DNA from: Methanoperedens sp049690315
GTDB taxonomy: Archaea > Halobacteriota > Methanosarcinia > Methanosarcinales > Methanoperedenaceae
DNA length: 64,000 nucleotides
Assembly (NCBI GenBank): GCA_049690315.1
Contig: JBAVMS010000028.1
Location: 1-64,000, forward strand
Reading direction: 5' to 3'
Notes under the pieces: generated by a model
What the model was told of the DNA's origin: nothing
What the model saw: the letters and a program-made list of their open reading frames with translations, nothing else
The model's database searches: none
Shown: positions 32,307 through 41,330 of the stretch, in pieces
Numbering within the stretch: the first letter of the stretch is position 1
Layout of the letters: the number at the start of each line of letters is the position of its first letter
Made by a program: the position numbers and the translations under genes

Positions 32307-33692
32307 TCAGCACACTCCTTTCCTCTGGAGCCAGCATCCCATACAGACTGCCGGGGTTTTGAACTTTTTGGGAGTCCAAAACTTGTCTGAATAGGGCAGC
32401 CGAAAACTCTGGAGCTGTCCATCCAACCATTCGGCGATCATTTTCTGATCATCCTTTATGGGTGGGTTTTTTAGGCCTTTTCCTGTCCTGAGTCCTTGCA
32501 GGAAGCCGACGAGCTTATTCACCGCATCTTTTTTCTCCGTTTTTGAGACAGAGTTGAAGATATTGGTAACAAGCTCCTCAACCTCCTGAAGGGTTCCGAA
32601 CCAGCCGATGGAATCGAGGTCCACAAGTGGGGCTTCGAGCCTATCCATATGGTCTTCCCACATGAACGACTTTGGCACCACATCCCACGGCATTATGCCA
32701 TTGGATAGTTGGTACACGAATTCATGCACCAAATGGTCCAACAAATGAGCCCTGTAGATGTTCCTGCATCCCTGTATGACCAGCTTAGCATCAGAGATCA
32801 CTTTTTCGGTGGATCTGACGAGGATATTAGCGTTCATCACGCTTACATCCTGGGTCTTCCTGGATGGCCAGACCTTATCGCCAGCCTGGCGCCATTTGGC
32901 ACACAGGTTACAGCGCACTGTCTTTTTCCTCAGTTCTGGATACCTCATTGAAGTGAACCAGCCGCACTGATGAAATGCAGTTGCCTGATCAGCCTCGTTG
33001 TGTACCTGCTTCAGGCCTTCCGCGAGTATTTTTTCCTCGTCAGGAGATAGGTTTTCGCCCATTTCCTTCCTGGAAATATACACCGAGAGGGGTACATGGC
33101 TTGCCCGGACGCGCTCTTCACGCTTACGGGTGGCTTCCTTCTGGACTTTATCTTGCTCAAGCATTCTTTTCTCGAGTTCAATGAAATCCATCTTTCCACC
33201 AGTTGCAAGCAGAGAGACAACCGATTCAGGTTCTTCACCGTCTTCCTCGGGAACATAACCATATGACCCAACCTGAGCCCTATAGTCCTGTTCCTGCTCT
33301 TCGGGACGCTGGTTGTCCCTCCAATCAAGGTCACCGACCTCCGACTGGAAATCCTCTACGGGATGGGCAGCCAGTTTCCTGGAACCCATCCGAGCCGTCC
33401 TGTGACACGAGTCACATGACCCGTCGCAGTTATGGCACAACGTTTGTGCCTTTATGCGAGGGGTGTCCCAGAAATTATAGGATTCCATTCGCTGGGAACC
33501 GTATATCTTGGAGACGGCACAGCCTCCGTTAAGGGCTTGAGGAAGAACCTGTTCTTCCACCAGATTAATGGTCACGAAGCCAAACCCGTTGCTCCTGGCA
33601 AAGTTCTTCAAATTCTTTTGGGTCTTGAAGTAATCTTTACCAAGAATCTCCCAGGAAGCCTCTTTAAAGAACAACGTTCCCTGTGTTGCCAC
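32307..33692 (-). CDS. Large hypothetical protein with several Cys pairs
   Basis: 461 residues from a GTG start. It has CHNCDGSCDSC near residue 87 and CNLCAKW near 270, an acidic middle (EEQEQDYRAQ), a long helical region (RMLEQDKVQKEATRKREERV), and CMGCWLQRKGVC at the end. The frame stays open about 15 codons upstream of the GTG with plausible residues but no better start. I recognise no family. The GC content is higher than in flanking DNA. Confidence 0.6.
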   Translation of the reverse strand: MATQGTLFFKEASWEILGKDYFKTQKNLKNFARSNGFGFVTINLVEEQVLPQALNGGCAVSKIYGSQRMESYNFWDTPRIKAQTLCHNCDGSCDSCHRTARMGSRKLAAHPVEDFQSEVGDLDWRDNQRPEEQEQDYRAQVGSYGYVPEEDGEEPESVVSLLATGGKMDFIELEKRMLEQDKVQKEATRKREERVRASHVPLSVYISRKEMGENLSPDEEKILAEGLKQVHNEADQATAFHQCGWFTSMRYPELRKKTVRCNLCAKWRQAGDKVWPSRKTQDVSVMNANILVRSTEKVISDAKLVIQGCRNIYRAHLLDHLVHEFVYQLSNGIMPWDVVPKSFMWEDHMDRLEAPLVDLDSIGWFGTLQEVEELVTNIFNSVSKTEKKDAVNKLVGFLQGLRTGKGLKNPPIKDDQKMIAEWLDGQLQSFRLPYSDKFWTPKKFKTPAVCMGCWLQRKGVC

Positions 33693-33752
33693 AAGAACAC
33701 CCAGTTCAATCAGCCGTTCAATCTCACTGCCCTATCCACTACTTGTTTTTAA

Positions 33753-33854
33753 TTAAGCAATTGTGGGAGCATTAAGATCGAATTTGTTTCCATCTGTACC
33801 GCTAACTCTGTTTCCAAAGATAGCACTTGACGTATTGTTTTCTTTACTATGCAT
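33753..33854 (-). CDS. Hypothetical 33-residue protein
   Basis: AAAGGAGTTAAAGAAAAC precedes the ATG at 33854, followed by 33 codons (NNTSSAIFGNRVSGTDGNKF). The strong ribosome site is the main support. It is the first gene of the minus-strand group. Confidence 0.45.
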   Translation of the reverse strand: MHSKENNTSSAIFGNRVSGTDGNKFDLNAPTIA

Positions 33855-34020
33855 GTTTTCTTTAACTCCTTTATATTTTCATTTATGCAAGCCATAAAAG
33901 GTGCAAGCACCAAATACGACTAAACACAAATGAAATAATGAACAATAATAGAATTATTCTTAAAAGATAAATACATTTCGCTTAAAAAAAATTGATAATT
34001 CGTATTAAAATGAATTGGAG

Positions 34021-34099
34021 CCTGCAGGGACATGCCCCGCAGGATTGTTAAAGAAAACATGTTCGTTTCGGAACACATTTTACAGGTTGTTCAGACCTG
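34021..34099. ncRNA. Three consecutive hairpins, possible small RNA or terminator array
   Basis: Hairpins CCTGC-GGG/CCC-GCAGG (34021-34043), TGTTC/GAACA (34060-34075) and CAGGT/ACCTG (34083-34099) follow each other in 80 bp, then a T-rich AATCTTTTATTATG. The strand cannot be decided. The surrounding 33855-34209 has no ORF with a ribosome site. Confidence 0.4.
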
Positions 34100-34209
34100 C
34101 AATCTTTTATTATGAAACTCCTGAGATATAAGAATTGCGGTGATCGTGATTAGGCAGCTCATTTAGTACTAAACTGCAAAATTGGTTATCAGGTGAAGAT
34201 ATAGGTACT

Positions 34210-34833
34210 TCAGATTGTTGCTGCAAAGTTTTTTTCCTTTCTCGATATCATGACAGCAAATGTATGGACGCACGGGAACTGATCCATGCCTGAAGGCCCG
34301 ATGCAAATATATTTTCCTTCAATCATCCTTACTGTAAACCCTCTTACTTTCCACACACTCTCATCAGAATATTGTACATCAGGAACCAAGCCCATAGATT
34401 CCATTATGGTTTTTCCTGATCTCCTGAACTTCTCTGCTACTGCTCTTGCAGCAACTCTTCGAAAATGAACACGCTTAAGCAGTTTCTCACTCTGCTCAAT
34501 TCCTTTAATTAATTCATTATTATCCCCGGTTTTTAAATATCTAAAAAGAAGAACAGCGCCGGTATGCGTGCACATCCGCAGCTCACGCATTTTCCCAAAA
34601 TTATGATGATAACATGAACATGTAAATCCCCCTTCGATACATCTAATGATGTACCACGGCTGTGTATCTTTTGGAGGTATTCCTTTAACCAACCAGCTTT
34701 CATTATTGTTTATAACTTTCACGTCTGATAAACGCTTCGCGCTGCGATTCATCCAGCTTATTCTGTCAGGATGTTTTTCTTTCAAAACCGCCATTATGGT
34801 TTTCAGTTTATGGAAATCGGTTTCATCGCTCAC
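34210..34833 (-). CDS. SWIM-like zinc-finger protein
   Basis: 207 residues. The CxC...CxH pattern of SWIM domains is present as FTCSCYHHNFGKMRELRMCTH (residues about 70-90), with a second HTFAV-type segment near the C-terminus. SWIM domains bind DNA or protein. Last gene of the minus-strand transfer operon. Confidence 0.65.
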   Translation of the reverse strand: MSDETDFHKLKTIMAVLKEKHPDRISWMNRSAKRLSDVKVINNNESWLVKGIPPKDTQPWYIIRCIEGGFTCSCYHHNFGKMRELRMCTHTGAVLLFRYLKTGDNNELIKGIEQSEKLLKRVHFRRVAARAVAEKFRRSGKTIMESMGLVPDVQYSDESVWKVRGFTVRMIEGKYICIGPSGMDQFPCVHTFAVMISRKEKNFAATI

Positions 34834-34842
34834 ACTTTTAAC

Positions 34843-35403
34843 TCACCCGTCCTCTTTTTTCTCAATCTGCGCCGCAGCATTAAATTGAATATTATTCATT
34901 GCAAAAAGCACATGGCGAAGCGAAACCTGGTTTGAAGTTAGCTGAGACCTGCGGATGAGCGATAAAAATGAGCTTTTTTTCAGGAGTTCTGAAGCTCTTG
35001 AGGCAGCTTTAGCGTCTGAGTGCATTGATTCTATTACTTTTAATGTGTGCCATGTACCAACGATTTTTGCATCATTTATTGGGATTTGCTTCGCATGCTT
35101 TGCTTTTACATTATTTATGCCGTCCCTCCGTTCAAGTGTTCCAATTACTAATACCGTAGATGGGATTTCCGGCATTTCTTCATGGGTTTCCATTTCAATG
35201 ACTGCAGTACCTGTCATGTCGTCCAGCACGAAACTTTTCTTATTCTTTCCGTTTGGAGATGCTGTGCCAAACATGATTACACCGCGAAGCAGTCTCTCTC
35301 CTTTCCCGTATGTTCCATAGGGAGTCGCTACGAATTCTCCTATCTCACCCAATAAAGCCGGTGAGAACTCAGTTTCAGTATCGGCTGTATCGGAATCGTA
35401 CAT
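34843..35403 (-). CDS. OB-fold protein, RPA-like
   Basis: 186 residues with an OB-fold pattern at about 35-115 (LLRGVIMFGTASPNG, SFVLDDMTGTAVIEME, STVLVIGTLERRDG) and a helical C-terminal third. Probably binds single-stranded DNA. It lies next to a second OB-type protein, which would suit processing or protection of transferred DNA. Confidence 0.65.
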   Translation of the reverse strand: MYDSDTADTETEFSPALLGEIGEFVATPYGTYGKGERLLRGVIMFGTASPNGKNKKSFVLDDMTGTAVIEMETHEEMPEIPSTVLVIGTLERRDGINNVKAKHAKQIPINDAKIVGTWHTLKVIESMHSDAKAASRASELLKKSSFLSLIRRSQLTSNQVSLRHVLFAMNNIQFNAAAQIEKKEDG

Positions 35404-35433
35404 CTTCTTTCCTCCAGTTTTTACGTATCTTTA

Positions 35434-36309
35434 TCACATTTTTTTCAGGCATTCCAATCTTCTCATTATTAAAGGATTTTTTGCTTCCCGTAATACTTCC
35501 TCCTGTTTGCTAATAACGGCAATTTCTTCCCGATAGGTTACAGTCTCAAACCAGAATAACTTCATGACCTTTAGTCCATTCATCTGCTCGATATTTCCGG
35601 CTGCATGTATGGGCAGTCCGATCAAAGCCCTGGCATAATCGGGATTTACAACGCTTCTGAGTAATGATATTGGATTAGCGGATACGGATGCGGATGCGGA
35701 TATATAAATGTCTTTAAAATGGTGTTTGAATGTGAACAAGAACCCGCGCTGAATATTATTGATGCTCCCGGCAATTTGTGATGGATGGGCAGCCAGTATT
35801 ATTTCAGCCACCCTGTCCTCTCCAATGAAAGGCATCGCGTCAGTATAATCGGAAATTTCACCGAATACCATTAATCTGGTTGTCGCCTCACCGCCGCATC
35901 TACTGCAGATGTTTTTAGTTGTATTCATCTCCCGCCCACAATTCCCGCACCTGCTGATAATCATAAATCCGCTGACGTCGGTTATAATGCCGTGAATTTC
36001 AATGCTGCGAATGGCGTTTTTATTATTGCGGATGCGGTGCTGGTTGTGGTTCTGCCATGCAGCATCCCTGAAGCGTTTATTCGCTTCTGATATCGTTAAA
36101 ATAACATCATTTGTGTTTGCATTTCCAACTCTTCGCACCAGTCCGCATCCAATGGAACTGCGGGCAGCAATGTCTCTTGCAATAGTCATTTCTGGAATTT
36201 TGGGATTTATTTTTCTATTGGTCTCTATACTGTTGAGTAACCATGACATCCCAGGGTTTGTCTTTTCATCGATCCATTTTAGATAATCCATCGTGCTGCT
36301 GAGAACCAT
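35434..36309 (-). CDS. Zinc-containing OB-fold protein, RPA-like
   Basis: 291 residues. The central part IHGIITDVSGFMIISRCGNC with a second CSRCGG pair resembles the zinc-finger OB domain at the C-terminus of eukaryotic and archaeal RPA70-like subunits. The N-terminal 90 residues are helical. There is a small ASASVSA spacer near 205. Likely single-strand binding; exact role unknown. Confidence 0.6.
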   Translation of the reverse strand: MVLSSTMDYLKWIDEKTNPGMSWLLNSIETNRKINPKIPEMTIARDIAARSSIGCGLVRRVGNANTNDVILTISEANKRFRDAAWQNHNQHRIRNNKNAIRSIEIHGIITDVSGFMIISRCGNCGREMNTTKNICSRCGGEATTRLMVFGEISDYTDAMPFIGEDRVAEIILAAHPSQIAGSINNIQRGFLFTFKHHFKDIYISASASVSANPISLLRSVVNPDYARALIGLPIHAAGNIEQMNGLKVMKLFWFETVTYREEIAVISKQEEVLREAKNPLIMRRLECLKKM

Positions 36310-36316
36310 ATTTTTA

Positions 36317-37339
36317 TCACGTATCCGAATTTGGTTTTAATGCGATGCCCATACTGGCGATTTCACTCATTCTTCCAGGAGGAAGCATAACTTTAGTTAT
36401 TCCCTGAAGAGATGTAAACAAGCATCCTGTGCCGTTGAGCATGACCTGGCTGCACAGCTCTCCGCCTATTCCCATTCTGGTCATGAATACGGCAGGTTTT
36501 ATCTCGATCTGAAGTTCGAAATCACCGCTATCACTTTTCATTTCTGTAAGAGCAAAATCATTGATAATTTCATATATCTGGGTTAAGATTTTATTGTAGT
36601 ATTTCCTGTCCATAACTTCCAGCCAGATATAGATCATCTCCCCGGCTTTGATATCATGAATATCCGGAGATGGATAGCCCGATACAAGCTGCGAAATAAC
36701 CATCTCCATTAACCTTGTATCAGGATTAATGCCGATATGTTTTATTACACCTGCTTTTGTAAGAAGTTTCACAGCCGTGTGCGTGTATAAACTATTAACC
36801 AGCTTATCTTTCAGTTCTTTTGACATCTCCATCCTGATAGGAATATACATTTTATCTGCTGGTTTTGTTTCTTCGTTTTTGGTAAGCGCTCTCAACCCTT
36901 TCCTGGCAACAATAACCACCGGATTTTTCAGAATTGCAGTCTGGCATGTTTTTCCACTTTCATCAAAAATAGGATATTCTATGGGTTCGGATAGTGGTTT
37001 TCTTACGAAGATTCTCTCAACTAAAGTATCAATTGCAAGAATATCTTTTCCGACCGTTGTTGGGTCAAGCCGGTTCCCAAGAAAAGATAATATTCTATCA
37101 AATGCGTCTTCGGCTTCAAGCGGGGTATCCAGGATTATGACCTGCGCATCTCCTTTTTGCTTTACTTTAATTGTTCTTGCCTCGATATTCTTTTCCTTGG
37201 TGTCGGTTATCAGAGGGGATATTAATGCAGCGAAAAAACCAAATCCGTCTTCATTATTTTTTTTAATTTCCGCGCTGTTCGCGCCGCTTTCTGATGACGG
37301 CGGCGCCTCATGCTTAGATTTCAAGAGCCCTAACCACAT
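36317..37339 (-). CDS. Hypothetical protein, 340 residues
   Basis: A cytoplasmic-looking protein with a disordered N-terminus, then alternating strands and helices (FDRILSFLGNRLDPTTVG). No ATPase motif or membrane segment is visible. Position in the operon, between a membrane protein and DNA-binding proteins, suggests a soluble coupling component. It overlaps the upstream gene by one base. Confidence 0.6.
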   Translation of the reverse strand: MWLGLLKSKHEAPPSSESGANSAEIKKNNEDGFGFFAALISPLITDTKEKNIEARTIKVKQKGDAQVIILDTPLEAEDAFDRILSFLGNRLDPTTVGKDILAIDTLVERIFVRKPLSEPIEYPIFDESGKTCQTAILKNPVVIVARKGLRALTKNEETKPADKMYIPIRMEMSKELKDKLVNSLYTHTAVKLLTKAGVIKHIGINPDTRLMEMVISQLVSGYPSPDIHDIKAGEMIYIWLEVMDRKYYNKILTQIYEIINDFALTEMKSDSGDFELQIEIKPAVFMTRMGIGGELCSQVMLNGTGCLFTSLQGITKVMLPPGRMSEIASMGIALKPNSDT

Positions 37340-37902
37340 TACTTATCGCCTCTCGCGGCGCTGACGCTGAATAAGCGTTTTTTTATCTTTCGCTGGCCAA
37401 GCAGAGTGGAACCCGCCGCAACCGCAAGTAAAATACCAAATATCAACGGATAATACCATGCCCTGACAATCTGCCATTTGTCCATGTAGATAAGTATCGA
37501 TGTCGTTATTAGTGCAAATGCGCCTATTAATCCAACAAGATCGTACACCGTTGGCCCCGTATTAAGAATATAACTGCGCAGAGTTATTATATTTTCTTCA
37601 TTTTCCCGATTAACCGATTCGAGCAGGGATATCTTCTCTTTTATATTCTGCATGGATTGGAATAAATCCCCGTTCGTTTTCCTTATATCATTTACCCATC
37701 CCATGCTTTCGTCCAGTGCCCCTTTCAGTTCGAGTATGTGTTTAACTTCATCGCTGCCCAACTGAATATCAAGGGCGGCATAAATCTTATTTAGAATCTC
37801 CTCAAGCTCTGCTGTTTTTCTCTCTATTTTTTGAATCTCAAACAGAAGTGATGATTCTGATGCGCTTTTTCCCTCTGTCTCTTTTCCATTCAAATGTATC
37901 AC
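37339..37902 (-). CDS. Coiled-coil protein with two C-terminal membrane segments
   Basis: 187 residues. Coiled coil at about 20-115 (IQKIERKTAELEEILNKIYA, LLESVNRENEENI). Two hydrophobic spans follow at about 125-145 and 150-172, then a basic tail. Probably anchors a cytoplasmic part of the apparatus to the membrane. Confidence 0.65.
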   Translation of the reverse strand: MIHLNGKETEGKSASESSLLFEIQKIERKTAELEEILNKIYAALDIQLGSDEVKHILELKGALDESMGWVNDIRKTNGDLFQSMQNIKEKISLLESVNRENEENIITLRSYILNTGPTVYDLVGLIGAFALITTSILIYMDKWQIVRAWYYPLIFGILLAVAAGSTLLGQRKIKKRLFSVSAARGDK

Positions 37903-37917
37903 CCGTACTTGAAATAT

Positions 37918-38673
37918 CTATATAAAATTGCTAGTCGTAAATCTCGATACATATCCATTAATGTCACCAACTACGATACTAAAAACAGTAAGAATGATGC
38001 TTGCCAGCAGCATGATGGAAAATACAAGCCATATCATTTCAGCGTAAAGGGCTTCTCTTGTGCTGACAGCCGGAATCCATTCAAAACTCGGAAAAAATCT
38101 ATTGGATAAAGGCCAGAATAGTTTTCGGTCAAAATATGCAATCTGTGATAGCAGGATATAAAGATACGTCCCTAAAAAAATCCCGGCATAAAAAACAACC
38201 ATAACCGCATATATGCCGTTTACCCGGAACGAAAAAATATCTAAAAATATGCTTGAACCCATGCTTTGTGTATAATTTTCAACAGGGATGAAAACGTATG
38301 GAATATATTTTGCCAGTAAAGGAATTGGATTTAAGTATTCAACCAATAAAGCGAACACATAAACAACCGGAAGCCAGAATGTAGCCAGGACAGTAGCAAA
38401 AATAGGAGCCATAAATAAACTCTGCGCTCTTGTATCTTCATTCTCTTTTGACATGATGATACTGATAGGAAAACTCGAAATGCTGTTAATTGAAAATTGG
38501 ACATACTGTCCATAGTTTGGCCAGCAGGAAAATAACCATAAACTAACTATCAATGTAAGTCCCAGAATCCAATGGTATCCGAATCCCGGTCCTAAAAATG
38601 GACTGCCAACCGCATATAATGCAACGAGCACTCCAATACCATAACCTATACTGGAATATACTTCATCCCTCAA
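37918..38673 (-). CDS. Polytopic membrane protein of the transfer apparatus
   Basis: 251 residues with about six hydrophobic spans (GYGIGVLVALYAVGSPFLG, WILGLTLIVSLWLFSC, FWLPVVYVFALLVEYL, YAVMVVFYAGIFLGTYLYIL, MIWLVFSIMLLASIILTVF). The TTG start overlaps the stop of the preceding short gene. In a transfer system the polytopic inner component would be VirB6- or CedA-like, but I see no diagnostic motif. Confidence 0.6.
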   Translation of the reverse strand: MRDEVYSSIGYGIGVLVALYAVGSPFLGPGFGYHWILGLTLIVSLWLFSCWPNYGQYVQFSINSISSFPISIIMSKENEDTRAQSLFMAPIFATVLATFWLPVVYVFALLVEYLNPIPLLAKYIPYVFIPVENYTQSMGSSIFLDIFSFRVNGIYAVMVVFYAGIFLGTYLYILLSQIAYFDRKLFWPLSNRFFPSFEWIPAVSTREALYAEMIWLVFSIMLLASIILTVFSIVVGDINGYVSRFTTSNFI

Positions 38674-38795
38674 TTTCCTTGCCCTCGCAATATAAGAATT
38701 TGATTATAATATTTGGTTATTTTAGTCACATGCCCCTCAATCCATCTCCTGTGAGCTGTTATTCTTTTTTCAACTTCGACCAGCTCTACACTCAT
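38670..38795 (-). CDS. Hypothetical 41-residue protein
   Basis: Begins in an ATGA overlap with the lipoprotein gene and ends overlapping the TTG of the membrane protein, so it is a real link in the operon. Sequence includes VEVEKRITAHRRWIEGHVTK, an amphipathic helix. Confidence 0.55.
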   Translation of the reverse strand: MSVELVEVEKRITAHRRWIEGHVTKITKYYNQILILRGQGN

Positions 38796-39718
38796 GGAGT
38801 CGCTCCTGGCGTGACGGCGGCTTCTTTAACAGCATTATATATCAAAACCTGCTGATATACGAGGTCATTTATCCTGCCTGCTGTTCCCACAATAGGTTTT
38901 TCAGCCTGCTCGTTATCTACAAATCCGGCCACTATTACCACGAGATTTTGTTGCGTGAAGCTCACTATATACAGATTATTGATGAGATTATATCTGAGGG
39001 TTGAACCGGGTATTTCTGTGGTGCTTGTCTTGCTAGTATCTGTTCCATACGCTTTTTTCAGGGTCGTGTATGTATCAGCAAGTTCTTTTCTCATGTATGG
39101 TATATCAGTATCTCTCAGCGTGTTCGAAGCTAAGAATCTCTGATTCAGATCATCTGCAGGATTTTGACTCAGAGCACTGGAAAGTATTTGAGCCGCGCCT
39201 TTGCTGAACACTAACTCTCGTTTAGCATCGGCATGATATAGAAGAGCTACATCAGTCTGGTCTATCGTAGCATACGCAGATGTTGCCTGTGCATTACTGC
39301 CGAACTCAAGAATCCATGCTTTTGCTTTAATATCGGTTGTACTGTTTTGCACAGTAACATATTTTCCAGCAATATCAGCCACCACAAATTTATCCAGGCC
39401 GTATACCTGTCTGAGTGTTGGCCCTATCCATAGAGGAACATCAACGTCCTCATACCCGCGCACTTCGACACTTTCAATCTTTGTATACGGCGCATATCTG
39501 CCATAAATAATGCTGTTATCTGGAGTCGTCATATATTTGCTCTGTATAAGTTTCCCCATGTTGACAGCGTTAAGGTAATATTGAGGTGCCGCCGGTGTAT
39601 CAGTCCCTCCTGTACCCAGCAGGTCAGGCGTCCCCCCGGTTCCAGCAGGTCCCGTACATCCAGACAGGGCGAGTATAAGCAGAAGTCCTATCGCTACTAT
39701 AACAACTCTTTTAATCAT
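38792..39718 (-). CDS. Surface lipoprotein
   Basis: 308 residues with a signal peptide and lipobox (LILALSGC), then a Gly/Thr/Pro linker and a soluble domain with no recognised motif. Presumed anchored outside the membrane. Overlaps both neighbours by a few bases. Confidence 0.75.
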   Translation of the reverse strand: MIKRVVIVAIGLLLILALSGCTGPAGTGGTPDLLGTGGTDTPAAPQYYLNAVNMGKLIQSKYMTTPDNSIIYGRYAPYTKIESVEVRGYEDVDVPLWIGPTLRQVYGLDKFVVADIAGKYVTVQNSTTDIKAKAWILEFGSNAQATSAYATIDQTDVALLYHADAKRELVFSKGAAQILSSALSQNPADDLNQRFLASNTLRDTDIPYMRKELADTYTTLKKAYGTDTSKTSTTEIPGSTLRYNLINNLYIVSFTQQNLVVIVAGFVDNEQAEKPIVGTAGRINDLVYQQVLIYNAVKEAAVTPGATP

Positions 39719-39885
39719 GGTTGAAAATTAATTTCACTTTCGTTTTTGATTTCGCTTATTTCTCTCACTGCTCTGAACATTTCATCATCCTGTGCAAGGG
39801 CATCAATAATAGTTTTGTGTTGAATGTAGTACTCTCTTAACAGGTCAATTCCTTTGACGACTTGTTGCTCAATAACTTGCTGCAT
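39715..39885 (-). CDS. Hypothetical 56-residue protein
   Basis: AAAGGAGAA precedes the ATG at 39885. The end overlaps the lipoprotein start (ATGA). Helical sequence (GIDLLREYYIQHKTIIDALA), no membrane span. Confidence 0.55.
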   Translation of the reverse strand: MQQVIEQQVVKGIDLLREYYIQHKTIIDALAQDDEMFRAVREISEIKNESEINFQP

Positions 39886-39982
39886 ATAAATTCTCCTTTT
39901 ACTATTTTCTTTATTTTATTTTAGTTGAATCAAGCGTTCTATTCTATTCTCTAAAGCCAAAGGCAGGTTCATTTTGTTTTTT

Positions 39983-40210
39983 TTATCCCGTGATTTCCTT
40001 TTGTGTCTTTATCGTTTTTCCCCATGTCCATGCTGAGTAACTTGCAGTTGCATAGATCATCAGGAAATAAAAAATATTTATTTCTATTTTTACCTCCCAG
40101 GCTAAGAGATATAAAATCCCGAATATTATCATTGGAGTGATGGGGGCCCACCTGTTATGCAGATAGACGTCTTCGGGACTTGTGAATTCTTCTATGAGAT
40201 CTTTATACAT
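39983..40210 (-). CDS. Small two-span membrane protein
   Basis: 75 residues with two adjacent hydrophobic segments (PMIIFGILYLLAWEV and IFYFLMIYATASYSAW) and a charged N-terminal tail. Size and layout recall VirB3-type components, which are small membrane partners of the VirB4 ATPase; this comparison is only structural. Confidence 0.6.
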   Translation of the reverse strand: MYKDLIEEFTSPEDVYLHNRWAPITPMIIFGILYLLAWEVKIEINIFYFLMIYATASYSAWTWGKTIKTQKEITG

Positions 40211-40244
40211 ATACTTCGCCCATGGTATGCTGTTTATTCTATCT

Positions 40245-40535
40245 TCAGATTATGCGGAATGTGTAGAGAAATCCTACTATAACTCCGGAGCCTACAAAAA
40301 CCAGATAACCGATTCCGATCGTCCAGTCTGTCTTACTATTTTCCTCAAACCATTCTCTGGCCTTTCCGAACTTCGAGATGTTGTACAATGCGGTGCCGAA
40401 AATGAGTAAAACTGCTACATACTCGGGAGCGCCCATCACTACCATACCTATTCCCGCGAGCACATAAAGAAGAGAATATAATATCTGTTCTTTTACATTC
40501 GCGACACTCGTCAGCTTTTCTGCTATATTTACCAT
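40245..40535 (-). CDS. Small multi-span membrane protein
   Basis: 96 residues with three hydrophobic segments (LYSLLYVLAGIGMVVMG, VAVLLIFGTALYN, IGIGYLVFVGSGVIVGFLY). GAGGTGAAA precedes the ATG. Adjacent to the 75-residue membrane protein and probably in the same complex. Confidence 0.6.
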   Translation of the reverse strand: MVNIAEKLTSVANVKEQILYSLLYVLAGIGMVVMGAPEYVAVLLIFGTALYNISKFGKAREWFEENSKTDWTIGIGYLVFVGSGVIVGFLYTFRII

Positions 40536-40618
40536 TTAATTTCACCTCTTATTTTAGTTTTGATTTTTGATATTTGATCAACCCACATTAAGTGGGATGA
40601 GTTGGATTGTTTTCCTGA

Positions 40619-41320
40619 TTAATTCTTAATTTTAACATCTTTTTTCAATTCAGCGAAGTATCGCATCATTATCGATATAACCTTAGCATACTTTCCTTCC
40701 ACTGCCTGATTCTGCCATGTTTTATCATGGACTTCGGGCTCGTATTCCACTGTAAAGACCGAATTAGCATTAACAGGAAGGTTTTTGCGTATTTTCTGTT
40801 CATCTACTCTTACAGCAGTGCTTATTTTTGCATCCAGTGCTTTATTCCTTAAAATTACCGGAACAATATGTATTGGTACGCCGGCTTCTTTTAATTTACT
40901 TAACAGCCATACTTCTGCTTTAACAGAAACATCACATCGCATCGGCACTATTATAATATCGAAAAAGGGACATATCGCTAAAATATTTTGAGTATTTTCA
41001 GCTTGAAAGTCAACGAGGATCGCATCGTAGCCGCCGTCCATATTTAAGATTTCTTTTAAGGATTCGTTTTTTATCTCCCCTTCCGCACCTTTGGGCAGGA
41101 AAGAAATATTATCGCTTTTAACGAGTAATTCGTCAAGGTTCTTATGCCCTGCCTGGAATGTCTGATAGCCTGAACCTTCCATAGGAGTATTAAAAATCAC
41201 TGACATGTGCCTGTTTGAAGTCAGATCAATCAATAATGATTTCGAAAAGCGCCGCGCCATATTGTATGCCAGAACGGTTTTTCCCGTTCCCCCGCTTAAA
41301 GATGAAAAAAGAATTTTCAT
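40619..41320 (-). CDS. MinD/ParA-family ATPase with altered signature
   Basis: 233 residues. The deviant Walker A is LSGGTGKTV at residues 8-16, in which serine replaces the usual first lysine of KGGxGKT. AILVDFQ (Walker B region) and DIIIVPMRCD follow. The missing signature lysine suggests changed dimer-dependent hydrolysis. MinD-like proteins position surface machines (CpaE with Tad pili, MinD4 with archaella). It lies ten bases after the prepilin peptidase, so a pilus-linked role is more likely than partition. Confidence 0.75.
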   Translation of the reverse strand: MKILFSSLSGGTGKTVLAYNMARRFSKSLLIDLTSNRHMSVIFNTPMEGSGYQTFQAGHKNLDELLVKSDNISFLPKGAEGEIKNESLKEILNMDGGYDAILVDFQAENTQNILAICPFFDIIIVPMRCDVSVKAEVWLLSKLKEAGVPIHIVPVILRNKALDAKISTAVRVDEQKIRKNLPVNANSVFTVEYEPEVHDKTWQNQAVEGKYAKVISIMMRYFAELKKDVKIKN

Positions 41321-41330
41321 TTTTTGTTGG

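Noticed and set aside
32330..32350. CCATACA at about 32338
   Set aside because: It lies inside the 461-residue minus-strand gene, without the AT-rich box or a following start codon, so it is a chance match.
40619..41320. Plasmid-partition ParA call for the MinD-like gene
   Set aside because: It lacks the signature lysine, has no ParB-like neighbour or nearby repeats, and is joined to the prepilin peptidase; the actin-like locus is a better partition candidate.
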